Of a DNA stretch of 64,000 nucleotides, positions 22,274 to 33,731 are shown piece after piece. Source of the stretch: Exophiala sp. HKRS030 (Eukaryota > Ascomycota > Eurotiomycetes > Chaetothyriales > Herpotrichiellaceae). The DNA is taken from positions 2,604,001 through 2,668,000 of the forward strand of contig JAHWDD010000005.1 of NCBI GenBank assembly GCA_023897205.1, given 5' to 3'. A program made the position numbers and the translations under genes. The notes below the pieces were generated by a model. It was not told where the DNA came from. It saw nothing but the letters and a program-made list of their open reading frames with translations, and did no database searches. Each line of letters opens with the position of its first letter. Position 1 is the first letter of the stretch.

Positions 22274-24253
22274 ATGGCCACGGAAATGGAAAAGAAGGTT
22301 CAAGACGAGAAGGCGCCGGATCACACCGTCGGCCCAGATGTCGAACATGGCCAACACCACCAACAGGCCAGTCTGGCTCGCAACCTTCAAGGGCGTCACA
22401 TGCAGATGATCGCAATCGGTATGCACCTCGTGTCTACATATGCCTGTCGTAGATTTTGACCTGCTGAATTAGGCGGATCCATCGGTGCTGGTCTCTTTGT
22501 CGGTTCTGGCTCTTCCTTGCAATCTGGTGGCCCGGCTTCCTTGATCATTGGGTTCATCATCGTCGGTTGTATGTTACTGTGCACCGTTCAAGCTCTCGGT
22601 GAGCTCGCGGTCCTGTATCCCATCAATGGTGCTTTCTATCAATACGGCGTGCGATTCATTGATCCTGCGTGGTAAGTTGAACATCTTTGTGTGCCGACTG
22701 ATTTCTGTCTGACCCTGGTACCAGGGGCTTTGCCATGGGTTGGCAATACGCCATCGGTATGTGACTTCCTGGATATATGGGTCGATCTGTACTGACGCCG
22801 CATAGGCTGGCTCGTTACCCTGCCCTTTGAAATTACTGCTGCTGGTATCACCATTGGTACGTTAGTTTGCCGAGTAAAGAGTGGCGATAGCATCTTTGTG
22901 GTGTTGTTGGCGGGTTTGCAAACCATATCCTGACTTTCTGTAGATTATTGGCACCATTATAACATTGGTATATGGATCGCCGTCTTCCTGACAACCCTCA
23001 TTATCGTGCAATTCTTTGGTGTCCGAGGCTATGGCGAAGGTAAACGTGGTTGTTCTTGTGCATACTGGCAGTGGACTGACAGCGAGACAGTGGAATTCAT
23101 CCTTGGTATCATCAAGATCCTCGCAGTGCTCGGCTTCATCATTTTCGGTATCGTCGTCGACTGTGGTGGTGTTTCATCGGATGACCGTGGCTATATCGGT
23201 TTCCGATACTGGAACGACGCCGAACATGGCAACAAAGCCTTCCGAAATGGTAAGCAGATGGTCCTATCACGTTCCGATTGAGTCAAACGTGTTAATCTCC
23301 GTGCAGGCTTTAAAGGGTTCTGTTCTGTATTCGTCAACGCTGCGTTTGCATTTGGTGGTACCGAAATGGTTGGTCTTGCGGCCGCTGAAGCAGCCGACCC
23401 CAGAAAATCACTCCCAAAGGCCACCAAACAGGTCTTCTGGCGTATCGCGGGCTTCTATGTCGTCTCACTCTTGATCATGGGCCTCATCGTACCCAACAGT
23501 TCGCCAGATCTTCTCAATTCAACGGGTGCCAACACCAAAGCGTCTCCTTTCGTCTTGGCTATCCAGTATGCCGGTGTCAAAGGTCTTCCCTCAGTGTTCA
23601 ACGCTGTCATCACGATTTCAGTCATGTCTGTAGCCAATTCTTGCACGTACGGTTCCACCCGTACAATGCAAGCTCTCGCCCAGGGTGGGATGGCTCCTCA
23701 GTTCCTTGCTTGGATAGACAAAAAGGGTCGTCCAGTTTGGCCCGTCATCATTCAGATGGTGTTTGGCCTATTGGCCTTCATCAATGAGGCCGCGACTGGC
23801 CCAACCGTTTTCAATTGGCTTCTGGCGTTGACAGGTCTATCGTCCTTCTTTGTATGGGGTTCGATCTGTCTTAGTCATATCCGCTTCCGAGCGGGTTGGA
23901 AAGCAGCTGGACGCACTCTGGATGACCTCCCTTTCAAGTCTCAAGTCGGCGTGTATGGCTCGTGGGTGGGGCTGTCTCTCGCCTGTATCTGCCTCGTGGC
24001 AACCTTCTACATCTCACTCTTCCCAATTGGAGGCAGCCCGAACGCGGAGGCCTTCTTCGAGAGTTACATAGCCGCGCCGATCGTCATTGCCTTGTTTGTC
24101 TTTTGGAAGCTTTGGACCAGAAATTGGACCTTTGGCGTCAAGACTAGCGAGATGGACCTGGACACTGGCAGGCGAGACTTCGATGAGATCCCACAGTCAC
24201 AGGCCGCAGAGAGACGTGGCAGCCTGCGAAAACTGAGCAGAGCCATCTTCTAA
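22274..24253 (+). CDS. amino-acid permease (APC superfamily, fungal YAT/AAP type)
   Basis: Seven exons: 22274-22418, 22473-22671, 22725-22756, 22806-22856, 22944-23039, 23091-23249 and 23307-24253, with six introns of 49-87 bp. They join to 542 aa. The first helix carries GGSIGAGLFVGSGSSL, the substrate-binding glycine loop of fungal amino-acid permeases. PASLIIGF, GELAVLYPINGAFYQYG and PAWGFAMGWQYAIGW follow. Further hydrophobic helices carry FGGTEMVGLAAAEAADPRKSLPKA, the conserved loop after TM6. Twelve transmembrane segments are expected. Both termini are cytosolic and polar. The many short exons in the 5' half are typical of this family. Preferred amino acid cannot be read from sequence. 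Confidence 0.9.
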
Positions 24254-25728
24254 AAAGGGTTGATGGTCTGGTACGTCGAATGAGGGTGGTTGAAGGCCCA
24301 ACAAGTCGGTTGATGGTGGTGATACATCGAGTTCAGGTCGTCGAAGCAACACACTGAATACCTGCGTCTGTAGAATTCCCAAGTCTGTCAAGATGGATTG
24401 CCAATATGTTCGTGCGTACTGCGACTTGGGAGATCGATTAATGAGAGTCTCGTTATATCCTGAGGAAGGAAAATGAGCAAGCAGTGTAGAACAATGTGAA
24501 TTTGTGATATGCTAGGAAGAAGAGAGGGAACGTACCGGGCCTACCTTGTGATGTGTGGATATGCGCAGGACCTATTTAGCGCGGCACTTTCCGTCATCGT
24601 TGCACCATCATGACTCACCTCTTCTGAAGGTGACTGATCTATCGGATGAGTGGATTAGTCGATTTCGGAAAGGAAATGGTTATATTGCCGTCGTTTCTGC
24701 TGGACCAGTGTGAGGTGTTCGATGTGGAAAGGAAAAGTACAAAAACCATGGTAACACCAACTTGGCACGAGCAAGCACTCAACTATTTACTCATTCTCGC
24801 CGCTTTGGGAGTTCTACCTACCTATTCCACAACCCTTACCCTTTAGCACCTAACTGAGTTGCGATTAGGAATGAAAAAGAGGGCGTGGTTTTGTCTTTCA
24901 TGATCCACAGGGTCCTTCGTATCCGTATATTCCATGGCATTGTAAGGAGTTGCATGATTGAAGTGGAAGGGAAGGGATTGGCTCCTGATACTGTGATGGT
25001 TGGATGGGACATGATGGTTGGAAAATGACAAAATTAGTCCAAGGGCTGGGGACGATAAAGACAGCACCATATCATCGATGAATGTGAATTGGTCAGCCTT
25101 GTCATCACGCCCTTCGCGAGACATGGTCGTGTTCCGACGTTACGCTGTGAAGCACTACTACAAACGGACAGGGAAGTGTATTGTCCGTAAGAGGGAATGG
25201 TATCTCTGCTTTTGCAATTGTGTTTCTCGAGCCCCTTGATAAAGTCTTTGTGTTTTGAGCTAAAAAGTGGCGCTCATCGTTGACCTCGACTCAACTGTAG
25301 GTGATTGCGACACAATGCGAGTTTGGATGCAGTTACTTTGCTGAATCGAGGTATTTGTAACGTAGTGTTGACCTGGTCATGGAAGCTATGAGAGAAAATA
25401 ACACGTAGAGCCCAGCCAGAACTATTTCTTGCTGGGAACATTTTGATGGCATACTCGTGGTCAATCAGACCATGTGGAATGGTACATAACGCATGGGATC
25501 TGTCATAGTTCCTGAAACGTGCAGTGGTCATCGGGCCAATTACTTCTTTCATTCGTGAGCCAAATCATGTCCTGTTCCCGTTGTACTCTGTCTATGAGTC
25601 TACCGTATGATTGCTGAAAAACACCCATTTATCATCCTTTAAAGTTTTCGGTCTCTGGGGGCAAGTCTGAGAAAATTTGCGTCCGTTGCCATTTCGAGGT
25701 GCATGTCCGCTTAGAGGTGGGATGCAAG
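24254..25728. other. convergent intergenic 1.5 kb
   Basis: 3' flanks of the permease and phosphomannomutase genes. Long for a convergent pair, but I see no gene, RNA or repeat in it. Confidence 0.5.
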
Positions 25729-26647
25729 TCAAACGTCGAAGAGTTCTTTGATTTGTTTCAGACAGTCCTCAGGGTTTTTGACGGAGTGGCCGATCGTTCT
25801 CGGATCGTCGTAGATCTCCCAGTCGTTACCGCCCTTGAAGCATTTGTCGCCGAAAAAGTGAATGTTCTTGTAGTTGATGCCGGACAGTCCCTTGCTTGGG
25901 TCCGCCTCTGCCTCGACATGCCGTAGACAGTACGTCTTATCCCAACCTGTCGGGAAGACGTCGAAGGAGATTTGACCTCCGATGGAGTATCTATGACCTA
26001 AGTCAGTCTCGTCTCGAACTTTCTCGATACGCACGGCATATGCTTACGTGACAGCCAAGTCGGGGAAGGCCTTTTTCAATTCTTCAATCATCTTCGGTCT
26101 GCAACCCGTCTTCTTGTCCCAAGCCTCGAACTCGTTTCTCTCGGCCGTGCTGGCGTTACGACCAACCGGGCTGACATTGATCATACCGTTTCTGAACTCA
26201 ATGAACGTTCCTCGCATGGCCGGGAGACCTTCAAGGTTGGCAATGTACTTCAAGATCCATTTGGCTAGTTTCTGGTATTTTTCTTCTCCGATCCACTGGA
26301 TGAATGAGGTGGACTGTAGGGGTTGCCCGAGACGATAAGCCTCAAGGCCGTTCTCGGCGAAGCAGAAGTCAAAGAATTCCTTGACCGAGAGCGTCGATGT
26401 GCCGATTTGTTCTTGCTGTTTGGGGAAGTTGGACCCTCCAACCTGACTTGTATCAGCTGCGGCGCAAGATGCAGCTTGGTAAACATCTTACATAGCCAAT
26501 TGCGCACTTGTGTCTTAATCTGGCAAGAGTCTGTCTCATCTCGGGCGAGATGGGCAAGCGCGCAGGGGTGAGGGTGTTGTCGACATCAAAGAGACAGATT
26601 GTCTCCTTGAGAGGTCGGTCTTTGAGGTCTGGGTAGAGGTCGGCCAT
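25729..26647 (-). CDS. phosphomannomutase (Sec53/PMM type)
   Basis: Three exons, 26647-26492, 26442-26048 and 25990-25729, with introns of 49 and 57 bp, give 270 aa. The HAD-fold nucleophile motif is FDVDNTLT (Asp21, Asp23). VGGSNF starts the second block. [13 protein letters not shown] is the sugar-phosphate-binding signature of eukaryotic PMMs. The C-terminus has [21 protein letters not shown] and the Mg-site [15 protein letters not shown]. The enzyme converts mannose-6-phosphate to mannose-1-phosphate in the cytosol, the precursor of GDP-mannose for N-glycans, O-mannose and GPI anchors. Length is normal and all key residues are intact. In yeast the gene (SEC53) is essential. Confidence 0.95.
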
Positions 26648-27245
26648 GATGGTAGGACAAAGGACAGCGAAGGGTTAACTAAGATGGCAAACACAAGGGG
26701 ATCCTTGATTCAGAAGGCGAAGATATTCAAGAAGGCACAGACAGATTGGACCAGGAAAAGGAGGGCCGAACGCTATGAGGAAGAGACACCTCACCGTAAC
26801 TTTCAATGTATGGCACACTTTTGGCACATGTGGCTTCACGGGCGCATCCACTGCGCAGGGAATCTGGACGTCTTCAGACCGTGTTTCTGGCCAGATAATC
26901 AACCCCCGCGTCACGTGTAGATTAGCGGGCCCCTTTCCCTTTATAGCATGGAAGCCTTTGCTGCTCGTTGAGCAGGTATCCGGGCCAGCTGATAACTGTT
27001 CATGAATGCTATCCCAAAGGTTGAAACAGGTGCTTCTTATGGTAGACGTGCATCTTGGTATTGCAAAGTACTCCTTTCAAATGAGGAGTTACGAGAGCCT
27101 ACCTGTCTAGTCCTTTTGCCTGCTGCATACCCCAATATAGTCTCATCTCGTCCATCGTGCCATAACTAGAACTATACCTAGTAATCAAGGACCAATTCGA
27201 TTGCTGTACTGCATACCCTGAAACAAACGCTCAATCAAGTCAGGA
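26648..27245. other. intergenic: PMM promoter
   Basis: Upstream of the PMM ATG with a CACGTG core near 26913. The far end is the 3' flank of the DUF3074 gene. No gene seen. Confidence 0.5.
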
Positions 27246-28313
27246 TCAGGCAGAACTCTGGAGGATCTCTTTCTCGTCCACATCCTTGATCCATTTCAGA
27301 AAGTATCCCACATCCTTCGCGATCGCGCCAGGTATGCCCAATTTTTGCATCCACATGGGCAGGTTCCCCCTTGCGTCGCTCGCAGTAGCCATGATCCATT
27401 CAATCTCTTGCGTCTCGCGGTGTCTCCTCACGACCTCGACCGCCGTGTAGGCGCCCATCACCACGACCTTCTTCCTCTGGGCGTCCTCGCCTTCCCTGAC
27501 GTTCCTCATACTCGAGTAAAATCCCACATTCTTGTTCTTTTCTGCTGCCGCCGCTGTCGTCGTAATGCCAGTGCGGTTCGCACTCGCCAGATCCACCGGA
27601 ACCGTCACGGCGACAATCTCGTCGCCGTCGCCCGTGCTCGCCGTGACGACCAAGACGCAGAAACACCTCGGCATCAGCGGCGCCGGGATGGTGTGACACA
27701 TCTCGTACACACCCATGGTCAGATTGTCGTACTTGTTATGGACCCGCCCTTCGCCGTCCAGCTTGTTGATCTGCCCGGCCCAGTCGGCCACCTTGCGCGC
27801 GTCGTACAGCGTGGGCGTGAACTCCATCTCGTGCTTGCTATGCTCGTCGCGGATGCCAAACACAAATTCGTCCCAGTTGGCGTGGCCGGGCTTGCCCGCG
27901 CTCTTGCTGCTGACATCCGCATGCACACTCCGCCTGGCGAACCAGTGCTCGCCCTCGATTTTCTGCGGCTTACTTCGTGAAACCGCCGCGCCCGCACCCT
28001 GCGCGGAAGACGTTCCTGTCCATTGAACCTGCGATATCGAGGTCGCCGGTATCGAACACGTCAGGATTTCCACCTTCGCCGCAGAGGGAGGGGATGTCTT
28101 GGTGGATTGGTTTTTAAAGGTTTCTTGGAAATTCGAAGGGGACAGGAACGACGCGCCGTCTTCAAGGAGGGCGGTTAGGAAGGGCAGCACCTCGGCCGAC
28201 GAGCCTGGCAGGTCAGGATGGGATGGGAGGTCGCTTGCTTGCAACGGAGCCAGGCGGATGAGATTGCTCGGAGAGAATAGCCTGGGACTTGAACTTGACG
28301 ATTCGCCCGCCAT
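27246..28313 (-). CDS. DUF3074 (START-like) domain protein
   Basis: Intronless, 355 aa, GC-rich. It has a Ser-rich N-terminus and a central EGEHWFARRSVHAD block. The C-terminal WIMATASDARGNLPMWMQK and GAIAKDVGYFLKWI pieces are what I recognise as the fungal DUF3074 family, related to START/Bet v1 lipid-binding folds. No signal peptide or membrane helix is visible, so it is probably cytosolic. Function is not established; lipid or sterol binding is only an inference from fold similarity. It is followed by the GCK-III kinase gene in the same orientation, with 443 bp between them, so separate transcription is likely. Confidence 0.75.
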   Translation of the reverse strand: MAGESSSSSPRLFSPSNLIRLAPLQASDLPSHPDLPGSSAEVLPFLTALLEDGASFLSPSNFQETFKNQSTKTSPPSAAKVEILTCSIPATSISQVQWTGTSSAQGAGAAVSRSKPQKIEGEHWFARRSVHADVSSKSAGKPGHANWDEFVFGIRDEHSKHEMEFTPTLYDARKVADWAGQINKLDGEGRVHNKYDNLTMGVYEMCHTIPAPLMPRCFCVLVVTASTGDGDEIVAVTVPVDLASANRTGITTTAAAAEKNKNVGFYSSMRNVREGEDAQRKKVVVMGAYTAVEVVRRHRETQEIEWIMATASDARGNLPMWMQKLGIPGAIAKDVGYFLKWIKDVDEKEILQSSA

Positions 28314-28756
28314 TGTGCGTGTCTTACCCAGCGCCCTGACTTTCCAGGATATCGATGGTGTTGGGCTAGAGTTCAGGTCTCAACACCCTGAGATGAGGGT
28401 TTTACATGATGGGCTTGATCTCAGAATACGCAATACGTCTCACATACGTCGATTAGGCAAGGTACGGAGGCGAGCGAGGAAGGATAAATCACGGTCATCC
28501 AGTGACGCGGCGCATGACTCGGAATTAGTACATTTAAGGGGCTTCTTGAGTCACACAAGGCTGTATATGAACATTGACAACAGCCAGCTTCCTGGCCATC
28601 ATCACTCTGCTCTAGTCCGTAGCACCCCTTTTAAGTGCTCAGTCTTCGTACAGTCTGGTCCATAATCTCGTATACACTGCATTACGACATGATAGACAAT
28701 TGCCCCTTCGATTTCATCATAGTGACCACTAATCATGGAATGAGACGACGTCCTTA
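28314..28756. other. intergenic: DUF3074 promoter and kinase 3' flank
   Basis: Nothing recognisable beyond flanking UTR sequence. Confidence 0.5.
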
Positions 28757-30766
28757 CTAGACCTTCTTAGGACTCTCCGGCTCTTCGGCGGCCTCGACTC
28801 TTACCAGGATCTCTTCTAAGAACCCTTCCAAAAACTCTGTCACACCGCCACCCATTCCAACGGGAAACTCTTCATCACATCGTTGGATCTCTTGAAAAAT
28901 AGCTGCAGCTTTCGAGGCCAGACGTCGCACTTTCTCATGGGTCTGCACCCTCTGATGTTGAACTTCCGCCGCTGCAGGTGAGCCTGGCTGTCTCGTCCGA
29001 CTAAGCTCCTTCAGCATATAGCTTCGACGATGAATTGCGGCATCAAGTGCTGGAACAATCACGGAGTTGATAGCTGTAAGCTCATCATTTGCATCTTCTT
29101 TCGAAGGTTGAGTCGAAAGGCCTCCCGAGATTGGTTGCGTCAGAGGTGACGACTTGTTCGTCTTACTCGCCAAGGGCTGTGACTGTCGTTGATCAGTCGA
29201 TGGTATACCTGGTATGGGTGATAAATCTTTGGTTGAAAAGGAGGGCAGAGGTTGTTGGGCTACTGTTTTCAATGGTGGTGCTGGTCTTGCATGATCAAGA
29301 GGCTCCCCTCTACCTGGTCTACCTTTGAAGGGAGGAATCTCTGGAATAACCATGTGAGGTTTCTTGTTGGGCGGAGTTGACCCCTGCGAATTAGGGCTGT
29401 CTGAGCCATTGATTTTCAGAAATCCCATGTCCTTGGCCAGCTGAGCTTGAAATGCTTTGTTATATTCGTTAGATTCTGGGCTGTCTTGGTGTTCCTGTGA
29501 TTTAGAGACCTCAGAGTTGACATAATTGACCGGTGTTTGTGGCACGGAGAAAGGAGTCGAGGTTTTTGGTGGGACAGCAGGTGCAGATTTATGAGGAGAT
29601 GCCGTAACTCCGCCGGGATTGGTTTCCTTAGCAGGAGAAGCTGGCAAGGGAACTTTCGCTGGAGTCGGGAACGCAGCCTTGACAGGAGACTTCTGCGGAG
29701 AGGAAGGAACTTTGACAGTCTCATCCCAGTCACTTTTGTTTCTCGGAGCTGATGGCTCTGCAGACGCTCTCGCATTGGTGTCAGAGTCATTCATTGGGCG
29801 AAGCCCAGCATTCCGACCACCAACAGGTCGGACCGTGCCAAAGTCCCAGAGATCTTCATTCTCGGAGGTATGAGTCTGTTGCGTAGGAATTTCGTCGTCA
29901 TCCTCATCATCTGAAGATCTGCTGCCGTGAGTTGCAATATATCTCTCGTTGCGTTCAATTAGCTCGGTCAGATACGTTGTCTTCTTCGCCTTGCGTATGA
30001 AAGGGTGCTTCAGCAATTCTTTCGCCGACGGACGATCTCGAGGGTCTCTTCTCAGACATAACTCGACAAAGTCTTTGAATGTACGTGAAAAGTTCCCTTG
30101 TAGACTAGGCGGGGGGTTTTTGGGGATCAGGAAGAGAACTTTCATGGGATGAATGTCGGCATATGGAGGCTCTCCTTGAGCCAACTCAATGGCCGTAATA
30201 CCAAGAGACCAAATATCTGCTTTGTGATCATAACCAGACTGCTTGATAACCTCTGGTGCCATCCAGAAAGGGGTGCCAACAAAGGTATTCTTTTTAGTCA
30301 TGGTAGCCGAGAGCTGTCCAGAGACACCGAAGTCTGCAAGCTTGACCTGTCCGTTCTGCCCTAGAAGGACATTGGCCGCTTTGATGTCTCGATGCAGTTT
30401 CTTGTCTCCGTGGAGGTATTCGAGCCCCATTAACAGTTCTCGAAGGATGATACAGATGTAGTCTTCGTGAATGATGCCGGGTCTCATCAGATCTGAACAG
30501 CTACCTCCTGAACAAAATTCCATGATGATCCACAGATCGGAGCCTTTCAAAAACGAGCCATGATACTTGGTGACATAGGGCGACTGCAACTCTGAAAGTA
30601 TGGATATTTCTTGTATAATGTCCTCGACCTCATCTTCAGCATTCTCCACATCTATAATTTTGATGGCCACAGCTTGTCCAGTTCGCTTGTCAACGCCCTT
30701 GTATACTTTGCCAAAACTACCTCCTCCAATGCAATTCTGCTTTGTATACAACTCTTCTGGGTCCAT
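28757..30766 (-). CDS. Ste20-family GCK-III Ser/Thr kinase (MST-like)
   Basis: Intronless, 669 aa. The kinase domain occupies residues ~7-255: glycine loop GGGSFG, catalytic Lys36 in [25 protein letters not shown], and the [10 protein letters not shown] activation segment that is the Ste20 signature. The domain sits at the N-terminus, which assigns it to the germinal-centre subgroup rather than PAK. A disordered Pro/Ser/Lys-rich middle (~290-560) is followed by a conserved-looking helical C-terminus (~570-660). Fungal GCK-III kinases act in septation, polarity and MOR/SIN signalling upstream of NDR kinases. I cannot tell SID1, MST1 and POD6-type orthologues apart by eye. Confidence 0.92.
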   Translation of the reverse strand: MDPEELYTKQNCIGGGSFGKVYKGVDKRTGQAVAIKIIDVENAEDEVEDIIQEISILSELQSPYVTKYHGSFLKGSDLWIIMEFCSGGSCSDLMRPGIIHEDYICIILRELLMGLEYLHGDKKLHRDIKAANVLLGQNGQVKLADFGVSGQLSATMTKKNTFVGTPFWMAPEVIKQSGYDHKADIWSLGITAIELAQGEPPYADIHPMKVLFLIPKNPPPSLQGNFSRTFKDFVELCLRRDPRDRPSAKELLKHPFIRKAKKTTYLTELIERNERYIATHGSRSSDDEDDDEIPTQQTHTSENEDLWDFGTVRPVGGRNAGLRPMNDSDTNARASAEPSAPRNKSDWDETVKVPSSPQKSPVKAAFPTPAKVPLPASPAKETNPGGVTASPHKSAPAVPPKTSTPFSVPQTPVNYVNSEVSKSQEHQDSPESNEYNKAFQAQLAKDMGFLKINGSDSPNSQGSTPPNKKPHMVIPEIPPFKGRPGRGEPLDHARPAPPLKTVAQQPLPSFSTKDLSPIPGIPSTDQRQSQPLASKTNKSSPLTQPISGGLSTQPSKEDANDELTAINSVIVPALDAAIHRRSYMLKELSRTRQPGSPAAAEVQHQRVQTHEKVRRLASKAAAIFQEIQRCDEEFPVGMGGGVTEFLEGFLEEILVRVEAAEEPESPKKV

Positions 30767-31450
30767 GGTCGGGAGGAAGAGTGGTCGGAGATGTGTTGGG
30801 GGCGTTTACCGGCTTGAGGACGATACCAGAGGACGTGCTATCCCAGAGTCACTCAAGGAAGTGGGAGGATAGTGTCTGGCGAGGTGAAATGTCCGCAGAG
30901 AAGGCGTCGTCAGTGGTTGGAAAGGTCGAGTGAATTCTTCGAGAGGAGGGCTTTCAGCAGGCGCCGTGCCCAGGTGCCCCTGCCTTCTACGCGCTTAGTT
31001 TTGTGTCGTGAAAGATCGTGAGGTCGTGAATCATTGCTGCCATACGACGCGACAGAACGTTAGCTCATGGTACCACGTGTGCCCATACATTTGCAGATGT
31101 ATCTCTGAGAAATTGAAACAAATTCACGGCGTGTTTACTCACAGACCGCAACCGGTCGCGCTATGCTACTGGCCGCTCCGATTGGCCGAATACCCCTATC
31201 AGCGGGAAGACTCGAGGGCCATACAATACACACGACAATCAAAACTTAGAGACATTTAGGTTACAGCCATCAATATTTCATGATTGCTCGTCTGGAACGA
31301 CAGACCTGTACGAAGTTCTTCGATCGATAGGCTAGGCCAGGTGTCCACCTTACTGGCATTAGTAAATCGCCTAAGTCTGGTAACGCCTCGCCATGCACCT
31401 CTAGTCCGCTGGAATGAGATCTCAGAGGAATTTCAACTATCAGCCACTGA
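30767..31450. other. intergenic: kinase promoter and UBX-gene 3' flank
   Basis: Holds a CACGTG core near 31074. No gene supported. Confidence 0.5.
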
Positions 31451-33101
31451 TTACTCCACAAACTCCACCATCACGGTTCCGTTTTTCAATGCCGCCGCTT
31501 CGATGGTCTCTTGTCGAGAATCAATGAGATTCTTTCCCATAGAAACCAGCTCAAAGTCCTTCCCCTCCCTACCCTCCAAAGGTTCGGCTTTCAGAAACTC
31601 ATAAATCCGTTGTACAGGGTCGGCTTCTGCGAATCGTCGCACGATTCTACCTCCTGGGTGTCTGATCTGGACTCGTGTTATACCGGGACCAGCAGGAGGT
31701 TCCACATGCGGACGGTCGGAAGGAATCAGTGAAAATGGGGTTGTTTCGCTCGTCGTCGCGGCGCTGGGTTCGTCCAGATCCATAGCTTCAGCAATTGATG
31801 GACCATCTGCTGATCGTACATCACCAATACTTCTTGTGAGTGCGTCGGGATCTTCTGCGGCAGCAGGCTTGAGTGCTGCATCCTCCTGGGACCCGAGACT
31901 AGCTTGCAATGCTCTTTCTAGTTGTTCTTCTTCACTCAACTGATCTAGAGGTTTCTCCTTGGCTTCTGATTTCCGCTTCGCAACAGGATTCCGGGCATTG
32001 TTGTCCAGACTGTATCGATCAAGGAATTCATGGAGTTGCATCAAGAACTCGGCCGCTGACGGCACCTTCCGCGACCACAGCTTGATCTGTTCGCCGGTTC
32101 TGGGGTCCACGATCGCAACATGAGGATACTCATCCTGATTTTCGTAGGTCGGGAAATAATACTGGATATATTGGGCAGCTCGTGGATCATCTTTATTGTA
32201 CTGAATGAAGACAAAGTTCTCCTTGACTGTGTCGATGATACCCTCGTTCTTCCACAAATCCCTGTTCAGCGCCTGGCAGTCAAATATAGACGGATCTTGG
32301 ATGTCAACCAAGAGCCATTTCTTGTGCTCTTTGCCTTCGTCTCGGGCAGCATCCCATTCTCCTTTGAACATCAAGTCCCAGGGTGGTTGGAAAAGTCGGG
32401 CGAGCCTAGTTGATCTCGATGAAGCCTCGGATGCTCCTCCGGTCGACTCTGCAAGAAAGCTTCTTCCAGCGTCGGCGTCTCTAACATCCCTGTCCCAGAT
32501 ACTGGTCGGCGGTTCATGTTGGTTGAATATGCCAGGACGAACTGCGAGACCAGTTAGTCATGTTGTTTCACAGGCCAGATTCGAACCAACCTGGATTGCG
32601 TCTTGTTTGAAAAGCACGTAACCTCTCCTCTATTGCTGCGTCATACTCTGGTCCGGCGGCGGCAAAAGGATTTGCACCAGGGCCGACTAAGGTCTCGACT
32701 TGTCGAGCAATGGGAGCTCTGACATTGTGTTCTATTCCATTACCTCCATACATCTCCTCTTGTAACCGCCTCGCCATTGCTTCATCATCTTCAAAGTCAT
32801 TCATAGGTCTCGAGGGAGCAGCGTGTACTGGTGACTTTCTGAAGCCAGTGATCTCGGGGTCATTATCATCGGAGATGTTTTCGTCTGCATCTAAATTGAT
32901 TGGGTTCTGAGCATCACCCGTAGAGTGTGAGGTTGTGGAGGGCTGAGGCTGTTGGAATGCGACGCCGAGATCTGCGCCACCATTTTCAAAGAATAATTGA
33001 ACGGCTTGATTGGGGTCACCATCGGCGAGCTGAACATACTGCGCAGCGATTTCTGGAGTTGATCCGGTGACCGTGATGACGGAGGCAATCGCTTCGTCCA
33101 T
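31451..33101 (-). CDS. UBA-UAS-UIM-UBX protein (Ubx5/UBXN7 type, Cdc48 adaptor)
   Basis: Two exons, 33101-32591 and 32541-31451, with a 49-bp intron (GTTGGT...CAG), give 533 aa. The order of domains is diagnostic. A UBA-like start (VTGSTPEIAAQYVQLADGD) comes first. A thioredoxin-like UAS block follows, with WLLVDIQDPSIFDCQALNRD and FVFIQYNKDDP. Next is a UIM with EEEQLERALQASL. The C-terminal UBX domain starts at ITRVQIRHPGGRIVRRF. Such proteins link ubiquitylated substrates and cullin ligases to the Cdc48/p97 ATPase. Nucleus or cytosol is likely; no membrane helix is seen. The gene diverges from CDC6 across 630 bp. Confidence 0.92.
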
Positions 33102-33731
33102 GTTGAGAGTATGTGGGCGTTGAGACTGGTTAGGACGTGGTAGGTCGGAGATAAATCCGCAGGGGACAGATGAATACTTTTGGTATGAGGGACTCTCACT
33201 AGAGTCTCAAGAATTAGAAGTCTTCATATGAGAGAAATTTGGCGGATCATGATACCAGAAAGGCCAATTTGAAATCAAGATATCGACGTAGTTGATCTGT
33301 CGAGTTGAATGGCAGTTGCAGGCAAACACGCACTGATGCCCAGCGTGAACACAACTTTCACTTATGACGAAAACGCTCCGGGCGCCTATCGGTGATAACA
33401 GTAACAGCCTTGTTGCATGCAAACTCGCCAAGAGAATCCAGGCAAGGCGTCGGCAATGGCGAGGAGGGCGCCACAACGACGTGCAATAGCCGCTGAGGCT
33501 GGTGAGCTCATCTGCGTTTCAAGAATGAGTGCTTCACCTTAGAGCGCGCTTAACACTTAGGCGCTCCACTTGTGGCTGGAAGCCTGTCAGGGCAGTTGGG
33601 CCGAGCTTCACTCTACGCGTCGACGCGTCTACATGACTCGTGAAAAGTAAATCGCGCCCACGGTCGTTCCTTCCTTCGTACATCCTTCTCCAACTCTACA
33701 CCTGGAAGCAAAAGCAGCAACGACCACATCA
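33102..33731. promoter_or_regulatory. bidirectional promoter between UBX gene and CDC6
   Basis: 630 bp separate the divergent starts. The CDC6 side contains the paired MCB elements described separately. No gene lies inside. Confidence 0.6.
33615..33628. promoter_or_regulatory. paired MluI cell-cycle boxes (MCB) upstream of CDC6
   Basis: ACGCGTCGACGCGT is a perfect palindrome made of two ACGCGT boxes spaced by two bases, 104-117 bp upstream of the CDC6 ATG. ACGCGT is the MBF/DSC1 site that drives G1/S transcription, and fission yeast cdc18 (the CDC6 orthologue) is a classic target. Function here is inferred from motif, position and gene. Confidence 0.65.
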
